A DNA stretch of 64,000 nucleotides. Origin: Alopecurus myosuroides. Lineage: Eukaryota > Streptophyta > Magnoliopsida > Poales > Poaceae. Location of the stretch: assembly GCA_028641055.1 (NCBI GenBank), contig CM054059.1, positions 110,372,263 to 110,436,262 on the forward strand, in the 5' to 3' direction. The notes beneath the pieces are model-generated. The model made no database searches, had not been told where the DNA came from, and saw nothing but the letters and a program-made list of their open reading frames with translations. Below, piece after piece: positions 32,598-42,532 of this stretch (position 1 is the first letter of the stretch; each line of letters opens with the position of its first letter). Both the position numbers and the translations under genes were made by a program.

Positions 32598-34928
32598 CTA
32601 TTTGTCGGTCATCCCAGTTCCCACTACGACAAATTTTGTCGGATCGCTGGGATCTAGGATTACCTGTCTTGTGTTCTCGGAGGCCTTGAAGCTGTCTGCT
32701 GGCTTCCGGGTTTCTTTTCCTGCCGGCATTTCTGTCGGCGATACCTCTTTGGCCAGCTCCTTCAACTCTTCCTTTGCTATGATTTTTTCGGCGCAAAGGG
32801 CGTTTTCTTTTACCAGCTTGTTTGCCAACTTGAAGTCTCCCGATATGGTGATTACTCCTCCTTTTGGTCCTGGCATCTTCAGCTTGTTATAGATATAACA
32901 TGATCTTGCCATAAATTTGGCGAAAGCTGGACGCCCGAGTATCGCGTGATACACGCTTTCGAACGGCACCACTTTGAAGGATACTTTTTCCAGACGAAAG
33001 TGATCTTTTTCTCCGAAAGTGACATCTAGGGAAATTTCTCCTAGGGATCTTGCTTGCCTGCCAGGAACAATGCCGTGAAAACGTATGTTGCTATGGTTGA
33101 GCTGGGTCTCGGAGATTTTCAGATGCCTCAGTGTATCCAGGTACATTATATTAATGCTGGATCCTCCATCCATCAGCACTCTTCTTAGCCTAGTGTTCTG
33201 GACAATAGGGCTTACAACAAGGGCTTGCGTGCCGGGTTCAGGGATATTCCCGGGATGATCAGACTGATCCCAGGTAATTGGTGTATTTGAATACTTCAAG
33301 AATTTCGGGGTTGCCGGAACAACCGCGTTTATTTCTCGAAGCGTTCTTTTTGCCACCTTTGCTGACGGAGTTGCCAGGAAAGTTAGGGCACATTCTCCAT
33401 CAACTCTCGGAAATTTGGGCTCGCATTTTCGCTGTTGTTCTTGGATTTTTTCATCAGTGTCCGATTCACTGTCTTCTTTCTCAGCTTCTGGCTTTTGTTT
33501 GGAAAATTTCCTTTTGGAATTCTTCCCCTTATTTCCGGATCCTGCACTGCCTTTCATATGCTTGTTCAGCCGGCATTGTGCGTTGGTATGGGTGGGTTTC
33601 CCAAATTGCGAATGGTGGACGCATCGTTCCGACTTAATCTTTTCCCATTCTTCCTTGGTGTAATTGATTGGTTTTGAACTGCGTCCTTTCCACCTATTCT
33701 CTTTTTCACTTCCAAAGGCTATGTTAACTTCTTTGGGCTTTTGTGTTGCGTCTGGAGCTCCTTTTTTCTCAGGGCGAGGATTCTTTTTGGCCTGTATCAG
33801 TGTGTCGATACTGCCTCCTCTAGCTCTGATGTCGTCTTCGGCTGCAGCATGTTCGTTGGCGGTTGTAAGCATAGATCCGAGATCTTTGTGCTGTTTGGAA
33901 CCAACCATGAACGGTACAAGTCCGGGTTTTAGGCCATTGACGAAAGCATGCATTGCTTGTACGTCAGTTACTCCAGAGCAGCTATTCTTCATTGCAGTCC
34001 ATCTTGAGATAAAATCCACGCATGGTTCGTCTTCAAATTTGGTGCAACGGTTTAGCTGGTTGATGCTATTCGGGCGTTTGTAGGTTCCCTGGAAGTGCTG
34101 AGTAAATACTCGAGCCATATCATCCCAGCTGTCGACAGTTCTGGAAGGTAATCCGTTAATCCAATCTCTGGCTCCATCCAGTAACATCAGGGGAAGAAAC
34201 TTTTCAGCTTCCAGGTCCGTCCCATTGTTAATCTGGACGGCTGTATAGTAATCTGAGAGCCAGGTATCCGGGTTTGTACTGCCGGTGTATTTTTGGTATG
34301 TTGGACCAACTTTGGCGAAGCCAGAATGCAGAGTTATCCTTCGGATCCTATCTGTGAAGCACTTAGGTCCAAAGTATAAGTCGTCTCTTTCCGCCCTATC
34401 CATGTGTGCGGAGTACCTGCCGGCTGAATGGACAGAAGGGGATCTACTCCTTTCTTTTCCATTGTTGCGCGGACGCGCTTTTCCGGGATTGTCTCTATTT
34501 CTTCCGATATCACGTCCCTTTGGATGAGGTGGAGTTCTACTCCTGTATCTTTCCTTGTCCTTGGGGGGTGTTCGAGATCTCTCACGCCTGTGAGGTATAC
34601 CCTGTCTTCCGGCTTTTTCAGCTGGGTTTCTCGGAGGTTGCATTGCTTTGCCGTCATTCCGGTGTTTTTCTTCCCGATCGTGGGTGTTAAGTCCACCTTT
34701 TGGGAGATGGGATCCGGTTCTAGACGCTTCATCCCTGTTATCGGGATTTTTCTTGTCTTTTCTCGGATCCGTTTTCCTCTCATTTGGATCTCTCGGTTCC
34801 TCTGGTCCGGGTGCTCCAGCGGCGCAAGTAGCTGTTTTGCATAGGGCGGAGTCGTCATGCAGCCTCCCTGATCGCTCTTGCCCCCGGTGTTGTTGATGCA
34901 ATGCCTTTCCGAGGAAAGCATATACCCC
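32598..34928 (-). CDS. Element B gag C-terminal part and protease
   Basis: One open frame carries a basic Arg/Ser-rich region (PHRRERSRTPPKDKERYRS), the gag capsid domain (FLPLMLLDGARDWINGLPSR to LVPFMVGSKQHKDLGSM), a Cys/His segment (CVHHSQFGKPTHTNAQC), a Lys/Glu-rich linker, and the aspartic protease (VLMDGGSSINIMYLDTL with Asp-Gly-Gly in place of Asp-Ser/Thr-Gly, and HAILGRPAFAKF). It ends with TAG at 32598-32600, exactly before the RT text begins in the same frame. A TAA at 34929-34931 separates it from the N-terminal part. Two different readings of the terminal TAG are given in the findings. Confidence 0.88.
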   Translation of the reverse strand, partial: GVYAFLGKALHQQHRGQERSGRLHDDSALCKTATCAAGAPGPEEPRDPNERKTDPRKDKKNPDNRDEASRTGSHLPKGGLNTHDREEKHRNDGKAMQPPRNPAEKAGRQGIPHRRERSRTPPKDKERYRSRTPPHPKGRDIGRNRDNPGKARPRNNGKERSRSPSVHSAGRYSAHMDRAERDDLYFGPKCFTDRIRRITLHSGFAKVGPTYQKYTGSTNPDTWLSDYYTAVQINNGTDLEAEKFLPLMLLDGARDWINGLPSRTVDSWDDMARVFTQHFQGTYKRPNSINQLNRCTKFEDEPCVDFISRWTAMKNSCSGVTDVQAMHAFVNGLKPGLVPFMVGSKQHKDLGSMLTTANEHAAAEDDIRARGGSIDTLIQAKKNPRPEKKGAPDATQKPKEVNIAFGSEKENRWKGRSSKPINYTKEEWEKIKSERCVHHSQFGKPTHTNAQCRLNKHMKGSAGSGNKGKNSKRKFSKQKPEAEKEDSESDTDEKIQEQQRKCEPKFPRVDGECALTFLATPSAKVAKRTLREINAVVPATPKFLKYSNTPITWDQSDHPGNIPEPGTQALVVSPIVQNTRLRRVLMDGGSSINIMYLDTLRHLKISETQLNHSNIRFHGIVPGRQARSLGEISLDVTFGEKDHFRLEKVSFKVVPFESVYHAILGRPAFAKFMARSCYIYNKLKMPGPKGGVITISGDFKLANKLVKENALCAEKIIAKEELKELAKEVSPTEMPAGKETRKPADSFKASENTRQVILDPSDPTKFVVVGTGMTDK

Positions 34929-35458
34929 TTAAAGTTTTTCACCGTTTGAGTACATATCGTTGTTGAGGATGGCGAACGCTGCTTCCGCGTTTTCTGCTGC
35001 GGTTTTGTATATTGGTTTGCCTCTGGCATCTTTGCCGTTTACCTGCTTTTGCCAAGATGGGTTGTGAAACCTTTCTTTTGGCGGCAGTACTTCCGGTCTT
35101 ACAATTCCGGGTAACCTTGTAGGTTTTAAGGCAGATCTATTCTTTTTCTCGTACTCCTCGATTTCTTCCTTCATGAGCTTGATATCATCCTGGGTTTTTT
35201 GGAGGTGCTCACGAGTTCTGAATAGATGTTGTTGTTGCTTTTGGAGAGCTTGTCTCCTGGCTTCTAGCACTTCAGGGGGTTCGTGCAATCCCACTGGTGT
35301 TTGTAGCAACTCTTGTTCTTCTTGTTCTGTCATTGGCGGAACAAGGATTTCTTTTGTTTTCTTCTCTGCAAGTTTTGTTCCGCTTGCATCTCCTACTTCT
35401 GGGCTTTCATCAGCTGGATCAGCTAATTTCTTCTTCCGGAGTTTGTATTGGAGTTTTT
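34929..35458 (-). pseudogene. Element B gag, N-terminal part after the copia insertion
   Basis: The frame continues gag from 40130 once the copia and its 5-bp duplication are removed. It includes LADPADESPEVGDASGTK, a Gln/Lys coiled-coil-like part (EARRQALQKQQQHLFRTREH, EEIEEYEKKNRSALKP) and TAAENAEAAFAILNND. It stops with TAA at 34929-34931, where element A has a sense codon. Confidence 0.85.
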
Positions 35459-35601
35459 TGTTAGAGAGATTAGTCTATATTTGTACATCTCCTATTAGCT
35501 AGGGGGTTTTCTGCATATCTGACACACCTGTACATGTATATATATATTGTGGCCTTTTGGCCCTGTTGGAATACAAGTTGCATATTCCTCTACTCCTAAC
35601 A
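35459..35601 (+). repeat. 5' LTR of the copia element
   Basis: 143 bp from TGTTAGAGAGATTAG to CTCCTAACA, with a TATATATATATT tract at about 35540 as candidate promoter. Immediately followed by the primer-binding site TGGTATCAGACTAGG. Confidence 0.93.
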
Positions 35602-35616
35602 TGGTATCAGACTAGG
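35602..35616 (+). other. Primer-binding site of the copia element
   Basis: It begins TGGTATCAGA directly after the LTR; complementary to initiator-Met tRNA, as in most plant copia elements. Confidence 0.88.
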
Positions 35617-35988
35617 GTTCTTTTCCCGGCACGCAAATTCGTCCTCCTGCAGATTGCATCTCGCAGCCCTCGTACAGGTCGCTTTGACCTTGGCTGCTTT
35701 ACGTGCGCGTGTTCCAGTCCGCCTGTGCGCCTACGTCTGGCGGCTCCTCCCGTTTCCAGGCCGCAGCCCAGCTCCGTCCGCGCAGGTCGCCGGCCCCACT
35801 GCAGCTCCACCCCGTCAGCCCAGCTTCGTCCGCCCAGGTTGACCCCGTCTGCAGGTCCAACCGTCCAGGTTGCTTCCGTCTGCAGGTCCAGCCGTCCAGG
35901 TCGAGGAAGCTTTCCTTGTTCGTTCGGGTGTTTACCAGATCGGTTCTGTTCCTTCAAAAAAAAAACAGAGAAAAAAAAAGGAGAAAAG

Positions 35989-38900
35989 ATGTCCCCGTTA
36001 TGTGGTGATCCTTGGCTGCTCGATGCTCCTCAGTTGTTGCCTATTTAGATGCCTCCCAGGATGGCATTGGCATGTTGTCCTTCGTCACCTCTCACGACAT
36101 TTGTGTGCGGTCGTGGCCGCTCTACTCCGTCGTCTTGCGGCTCTACGTCGACTCCGTCTATATCGACACGCCGCGCTACGTCGACTTTCACGGCTTCTGT
36201 CCGCGGTTGTGGCCGCTCTACGTCGACTTCGTCTATGTCGACTCGCCGCTCTACGTCGACTCTCATGGCTTCTGCCCGCGGTTGTGGCCGCTCTACGCCG
36301 ACTTTGTCTATGTCGACTCGCCGCTCTACGTCGACTCTCACGGCTTCTGCCCGCGGTTGTGGCCGCTCTACGTCGACTTCGTCTATGTCGACTCGCCGCT
36401 CTACGTCGACTCTCACGGCTTCTGCCCGCGGTTGTGATCGCTCTTCGTCGACTCCGTCTGTGCCGACTCGCCGCTCTACGTCGACCCTTGCGGCATCTGC
36501 ACACGGTTCGGGTCGCTTTTTGTCGACTCCTCGCGTGGCTTGTGCACGCACTTGTGACCGCTCTCCGTCGACTCCTCGTGTGACTACCACGTGTGCTGGT
36601 GATTGGTCCTCCTTGGTTGATGCGTCTACCTCGACCTCTTCAGTTGCGTCTTTGACCAAGCATAAGATTGCGCAACTCCGATCTCTGCTTGCTACTTGGG
36701 ATTCTTCACCGACAGGTACTGCCGGTTATGCGACTGACGTTTCTGGCATTGAGAGACCACCTTCTTCTCCTTCAAGTACTTCCTCTTGGATTCTTGATAC
36801 CGGAGCATCTTTCCATATGACTTACGATTCTTCTGCTTTGAGCTCTGTTCGACCTGTGGAGTCTCCTATCTATGTTCTTACTGCTGATGGTACTCCCATC
36901 CCCGTTGCTAGTCGAGGCACTCTTAGCAGTTCCGCGTTTCATGTTCCATCTGTTGCTCATATTCCTCGACTCACCATGCAGCTCTTCTCTGGTAGTCAGA
37001 TTGTCGATTCTCGTTGTAGGGTCACTCTAGATTTTGATTCTTGTTCTGTTCAGGATCGTTGCACGGGCACTTTGCTTGGTGCTGGGCCCCGACGCCATGA
37101 TGGCCTATGGGAGCTTGACTGGCTTCGTCTTCCTTCCGCTGCCACCGACGCCAGTCTCTCGGCCCCTGTTGTCGCTGCCACCAGCTCTTTTCAGCAGTGG
37201 CATCATCGTCTTGGCCACTTATGTGGTTCTCGTCTCTCGTCTCTTGTTCATCGAGGTGTTCTGGGGTCTGTCTCCGGAAATTCTTCTTTGGATTGTATGG
37301 GTTGTAGGCTTGGTAAGCAGATTCAGCTACCATATCCTCATAGTGACTCTGTGTCTGAGCGTCCTTTTGATCTCATTCATTCGGATGTTTGGGGTCCGGC
37401 TCCCTTCACTTCGAAAGGGGGTCATCGGTACTATATTATTTTTATCGATGATTACTCACGTTACACTTGGATTTACTTTATGCCCTCTCGTAGTGAGGTT
37501 CTCTCTATCTATAAGCATTTTGCTGCCATGGTTCACACTCAGTTCTCTACACCTATTCGTGTGTTCCGTGCTGATTCTGCTGGTGAGTATATCTCCAAGC
37601 ATCTACGTGGTTTTCTTGCTGAGCAGGGCACTCTCGCTCAGTTCTCTTGTCCCGGTGCACATGCTCAGAATGGCGTTGCTGAGCGTAAGCATCGTCATCT
37701 TCTTGAGACTGCTCGTGCGATGATGATCGCTTCATCTCTCCCGCCTCATTTTTGGGCTGAGGCTGTCTCTACCTCGTCTTATCTCATTAATATCCAGCCT
37801 TCTGCCGCCCTTCAGGGTGCTATTCCTCTTGAGCGACTTTATGATCGTTCTCCTGACTATTCTATGCTACGTTTGTTTGGCTGCGTTTGCTACGTTCTCC
37901 TTGCTCCTCGTGAACGCACCAAACTAACCGCCCAGTCTGTTGAGTGTGCTTTTCTCGGATATAGTGATGAGCATAAAGGCTATCGCTGTTGGGATCCTGT
38001 GGCTCGTCGGATGCGTATTTCCCGGGATGTTACTTTTGATGAGTCTCGATCTTTCTATCCACGATCGACCTCATCGGCCTCTACTATGGAGGATCTCTCT
38101 TTTCTTACTCTTCCTGATTCTCCTCCCTTGGTTCCTCATATTTCTTCTCCTCCGTCTCATTCTGTTACTCCGGAGTCATCTACACCGACACTATCCTCTC
38201 CTCCTTCGTTGCCGCGTTCTTCACCCTCCTCACCTGTGTCTTCTCCCTCTCTGTCTCCTCCTATCATTCCCTCTCATCCTACTTTTCCCTTTTACTATAC
38301 TCGCCGTCCGCGTGTTGTGGACGAGTCATCTGATGCACCCTCTACTTCTGGTGCACCGTCTCGGCCGACTTATTCTCTTCGTAATCGGCCTTGTAATACC
38401 CCTGATTTCTATAACCCCGCTAGTTACAGTGTTACTGCTATTCCGGAGCCGACTACGTATCGTGAGGCTGTTATTCATCCTGAATGGCAGCTTGCGATGG
38501 CAGAGGAGATTGCTGCACTTGAGCGCACCGGTACATGGGAGATTGTTCCTCTTCCACCTTCTATTCGTCCTATCACCTGTAAGTGGGTCTATAAGGTGAA
38601 GACCCATTCTGATGGGTCCCTTGAGCGTTACAAAGCTCGTCTGGTTGCTCGTGGATTTCAGCAGGAGCATGGCCGCGATTATGATGAGACTTTTGCTCCT
38701 GTTGCTCACATGACCACTGTTCGTACTCTTCTTGCCGTTGCATCTGTTCGCCGTTGGTCTGTGTCTCAGCTTGATGTTAAGAATGCCTTTCTTAATGGTG
38801 AGTTGCGTGAGGAGGTCTATATGCGACCACCACCTGGGTATTCTATTGATGATGGCATGGTCTGCCGTCTTCGTCGCTCTCTCTATGGCCTTAAGCAAGC

Positions 38901-39969
38901 CCCTCGTGCATGGTTTGAGCGCTTCGCTTCTGTGGTCATGGCTGCTGGATTTTCTCCTAGTACTCATGATCCTGCGTTGTTTGTTCATTGCTCTCCTCGT
39001 GGTCGCACTCTTCTTCTTCTATATGTTGATGACATGATCATCACTTGTGACGACCCTGAGTATATTGCCTTTGTTAAGGCACGTCTGAGTGAACAGTTTC
39101 TTATGTCGGATCTTGGTCCGCTTCGTTACTTTCTTGGGATTGAGGTTTCATCCACCTGTGATGGTTTCTTTATATCCCAAGAACGGTATATTCATGATCT
39201 TCTTACTCGTGCTGCTCTTACTGATGAGCGTACTGCTGAGACTCCTATGGAGCTCAATATTTCTCTCCGTGCTTCCGATGGTGATCCACTCTCTGATCCG
39301 ACTCGTTATCGACATCTTGTCGGGAGTCTTGTCTATCTAGCTGTCACTCGCCCAGATATTTCTTACTCTGTTCATATCTTGAGTCAGTTTGTTTCTGCTC
39401 CTACCTCGGTTCACTATAGTCATCTACTTCGTGTTCTACGCTATCTTCGTGGGACGATCTCTCTTTCTCTCTTCTTTCCTCGTTCTAGCTCGTTACAGCT
39501 CCAGTCCTACTCTGATGCTACGTGGGCTAGTGATCCTATGGATCGCCGGTCTCTATCTGCTTACTGTGTTTTTCTTGGTGGTTCTCTCATTGCCTAGAAG
39601 ACGAAGAAGCAGACCGCAGTTTCCCGTTCGAGTGCAGAGGCTGAGTTGCGAGCGATGGCTCTTTTGACTGCTGAGGTGACTTGGTTACGGTGGTTACTTG
39701 CAGATTTTGGTGTCTCCGTTACGACACCCACTGATCTATTGTCTGACAGTACAGGTGCTATCAGTATTGCACGTGATCCGGTGAAGCATGAGCTTACTAA
39801 GCATATTGGTGTTGATGCTTCTTTTGTTCGTGCTAGTGTGCAGGATCGGATTATTGCACTCCAGTATGTGCCTTCAGAGTTACAGTTGGCGGACTTCTTT
39901 ACGAAGGCCCAGACTAGAGCACAGCATAGTTTCTTTCTCTCCAAACTCAGTGTTGTTGATCCACCATGA
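35989..39969 (+). pseudogene. Copia polyprotein (protease, integrase, RT, RNase H) with two stops
   Basis: One frame runs from ATG 35989 to TGA 39969, interrupted only by TAG at 36046-36048 and 39595-39597. The N-terminal 220 or so residues are a Ser/Thr/Arg-rich tandem repeat rather than a gag domain, with no CCHC knuckle. Then come the protease ([13 protein letters not shown]), a GAG-pre-integrase segment ([22 protein letters not shown]), integrase ([32 protein letters not shown]), RT ([33 protein letters not shown]) and RNase H ([32 protein letters not shown]). Both stops look like Trp TGG to TAG. The active-site residues of RT and integrase are present. Confidence 0.93.
36108..36575 (+). 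repeat. 75-bp tandem repeat inside the copia coding region
   Basis: Units: 36108-36203 (96 bp, with a 21-bp insert), 36204-36278, 36279-36353, 36354-36428 and 36429-36503 (75 bp each), then a decayed sixth. Each encodes 25 residues of the type [20 protein letters not shown]. Because 75 is a multiple of three, other frames on both strands are open too. Confidence 0.92.
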
Positions 39970-40129
39970 GTTTGTGGGGGGGGGGGTGTTAGAGAGATTA
40001 GTCTATATTTGTACATCTCCTATTAGCTAGGGGGTTTTCTGCATATCTGACACACCTGTACATGTATATATATATTGTGGCCTTTTGGCACTGTTGGAAT
40101 ACAAGTTGCATATTCCTCTACTCCTAACA
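39970..40129 (+). repeat. Polypurine tract and 3' LTR of the copia element
   Basis: GTTTGTGGGGGGGGGGG (39970-39986) precedes the LTR at 39987-40129. The long G run makes base count here uncertain. Confidence 0.9.
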
Positions 40130-41008
40130 TTTTTTAGCGGCTTTGTGCTTTTTCTTGGAAGAGGGAGGTTTTTTGGCAGGTTCATCCTCTGTCAATTCTT
40201 TGACATTGGGGAATATTGGAGAAGTTTCTCCGTCTTCTCTCTCTTCCTCTGGCGGAGGAGTTCTAGGGCTTCCCTGACTGCCGGCGTCCGTGTTTTCAGC
40301 CGGTTTCGCCATTAGTACTTCATGGAATCCCTCCTGAAAAGATTTAACTTTTCTTTCGAAGGTGTCAACGTCTTCGTCTTCGGAGTCAAAGTTATCTGAT
40401 CCGGTTTCTGACTCTAATCTTGCCTCAATGGCGGCTAGCACAGAGTCAGCTTCCGAGTTCATCGTTGGATTGGCGGATGTTAGATCTTCCACCTCAGGAT
40501 TGGGTTTGCTGTTTTCTGCCTCTTGCACGGGATTGCTTTCATCCGTGTTTTCGGCGACCTCGGATTGCACCATACCGATAAAGTGTGAATTACTTTTTTG
40601 TCGGCGATCTGAGCAAAATCCGGTATCGTAGTCATCTTCGACTGGGTATAGGGCGGGTGGGATAAATTTGCTTCCACCGCAAAACCCCATGGCCTCTGCA
40701 GTTAGTCCAATAAAGATATTGGTAGATCCAATCGGTAACACGCAGGCACTTACCAGATGATTTTGCGTCGGTATGTAAGATCCATTGTCGAGGAAGCGTC
40801 CGATATCGCCGTCAAACTCCAGGCTTCCGACGGTTATGGAACTGCCGATTCCGCCCAGTATCCCAGATCGAAATTTTACGCCTGACGTCGTTTGCCCCAC
40901 GGTGGGCGCCAACTGTCGAGACATCATAGTAGTTTTCATAGACGGGGGTGCCATGAGACTACGGGTAGAGACGTGGGGGAAACGTGGTTGCGCTAAAGAT
41001 GAAAACAC
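40130..41008 (-). pseudogene. Element B gag N-terminal region, starting inside the LTR
   Basis: A 294-codon frame begins at 41008 within the 5' LTR and reads through the LTR end (40914) and primer-binding site (40894-40911) into a leader-like protein: SGVKFRSGILGGIGSS, IFIGLTAEAMGFCGGSKFIP, an acidic Glu/Asp-rich stretch, and a Lys-rich end (KKPPSSKKKHKAAKK), where the copia insertion cuts it. Adding back 35458-34932 keeps the same frame, so it was open before the copia arrived. Which ATG is used is unknown: in the LTR, or after it. Confidence 0.75.
40894..40911 (-). other. Primer-binding site of element B
   Basis: The minus strand reads TGGCGCCCACCGTGGGGC, two bases inside the LTR end. Confidence 0.85.
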
Positions 41009-41460
41009 AGGTTTTACCCAGGTTCGGTACGTCGTAATAATACGGCGTTCCTACTCCTGCAAACTCACTATTCAGGTCTAAAGCCTGTGTATACAAGTAC
41101 AATGTGAGGTTCTGTTTAGCTATTCGCTGAGCATCAACTTTCCGGCGAGTTAGCCTCTAGCTTCTCCTCTCTTCTCTCTATCATATCTCCCGCCCGGCTT
41201 TATATAACAGCCGGGTTAGGGCATACAGAGTAGGAAACCTAGAAGACTAGGGCGACTATTAACTTGGAAAGTAAGGAATCCGCCTTCTACTCCAAGCTAG
41301 ATCACGTGGGCCGTGATCCGGGTTCTTCTAGAATCCGGCTTCTGTGCGTCAGCTTACTGGGCCGCCCAATGGACCGTAGCCCACTACCATTCGGGCCACC
41401 CGGGCAATCCGGCACTTTAGACTACCATCCGATATACCCCTATTTGGTATATATCCGACA
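40914..41460 (-). repeat. 5' LTR of element B
   Basis: 547 bp, the partner of 24698-25244. TATATAAAGCCGGGC on the minus strand (about 41196-41210) is a candidate promoter. Confidence 0.9.
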
Positions 41461-41465
41461 TATCT

Positions 41466-42532
41466 CCTATTCTAAGGAAGAGTGGGAAAAAATTAAGTCG
41501 GAAAACTGTGTCCGCCATTCGCAATTTGGGAAACCTACCCATACAAATGCGCAGTGTCGCCTCAATAAGCATATGAAGGGCACTGCATGATCCGGGAATA
41601 AAGGAAAGAACTCCAAGAGGAAATTCTCCAAGCAAAAGCCAGAAGCTGAGAAAGAAGACAGTGAATCAGACACTGATGAAAAAAATCCAGGAACAGCAGC
41701 GAAAATGCGAACCAAAATTCCGAGAGTTGACGGAGAATGCAATTTAACTTTCCTGGCAACTCCTTCAGCAAAACAGGCAAAGCGAACACTTCGAGAAATA
41801 AACGCGGTGGTCCCACCAACGCCCAAATTCTTGAAGTATTCCAATATGCCAATTACTTGGGATCAGTCAGATCACCCAGGAAATATCCCAGAACCCGGCA
41901 CACAAGCTCTAATTGTAAGCCATATTGTTCAAAACACTAGGCTAAAAAGAGTGCTGATGGATGGAGAATCTAGTATCAATATTATGTACTTGGATACACT
42001 AAAGCATCTGCGAATCTCCGAGACCCAGCTCAAACATTGCAACATACGTTTTCACGGCATCGTTCCTGGCAGGCAAGCACATCCCCTAGGAGAAATCTCC
42101 CTACACGTAACCTTCAGAGAAACAGAACATTTACGACAGGAAAAAATCTCATTCGAGGTGGTGCCGTTCGAAAGTGTAAACAATGCAATACTCGGACATC
42201 CAACTTTCGCCAAATTCAGGGCAAGATCATGTTATATTTATAACAAGCTGAAGATGCCAGGGCCAAAAGGAGGAGTAATCACCATATAAGGAGACCTCAA
42301 ACTGGCTAACGAGCTAGAAAAAGGAAACACCCTCTGTGCTGAAAAAGTAATAGCAAAGGAAGAACTAAAAGAGCTGGCAAAGGAAGTATCGCCGATGGAA
42401 ATTCCGGCAGTAAAAGAAAGCCGGAAGCCGGCAGATAGTTTCAAAGCTTCCGAGAATACAAGACAGGTTATCCTCGATCCCAAAGATCCGACAAAATTTG
42501 TCGTAGTGGGGACAGGGATGACCGACAAATAG
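41466..42532 (+). pseudogene. Element A gag end and protease, resumed after element B
   Basis: It continues the gag frame cut at 24697: YSKEEWEKIKSENCVRHSQF with the Cys/His segment, then a stop at 41588-41590. The protease follows as VLMDGESSINIMYLDTL, where the second residue of the active-site Asp-Gly-Gly/Ser motif is Glu, and NAILGHPTFAKF. Further breaks are a frameshift near 41690 and TAA at about 42287-42289. It ends at TAG 42530-42532, the same place as in element B. Confidence 0.85.

Larger units (their letters stand above)
35459..40129 (+). mobile_element. Ty1/copia retrotransposon with 143-bp LTRs
   Basis: The LTRs at 35459-35601 and 39987-40129 are both 143 bp and differ at one position (C/A within GGCCCTGTTGG). 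The target duplication is TTTTT (35454-35458 and 40130-40134), inside a six-T run of element B gag. The order protease, integrase, RT, RNase H is the copia order. Total length is 4671 bp, short because no conventional gag is recognisable. One difference in 143 bp suggests a recent insertion, the youngest in the nest. Confidence 0.95.
24698..41460 (-). mobile_element. Tat-lineage Ty3/gypsy retrotransposon, element B
   Basis: Two 547-bp LTRs (24698-25244 and 40914-41460) with a perfect 5-bp target duplication TATCT (24693-24697 and 41461-41465). Minus orientation follows from the primer-binding site beside the right LTR and the polypurine tract beside the left one. Without the copia insertion it is about 12.1 kb. 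It belongs to the same family as element A, with a clearly different LTR subtype. The LTRs differ at about 11 positions (about 2%). Gag-protease is open apart from one stop; pol has one stop and one frameshift. The antisense gene (25782-28734) is well preserved. Confidence 0.93.

Noticed and set aside
36045..36659. 204-codon minus frame and long plus frames over the copia repeat
   Set aside because: A 75-bp stop-free repeat opens all frames; only the frame continuous with protease, integrase and RT is supported.
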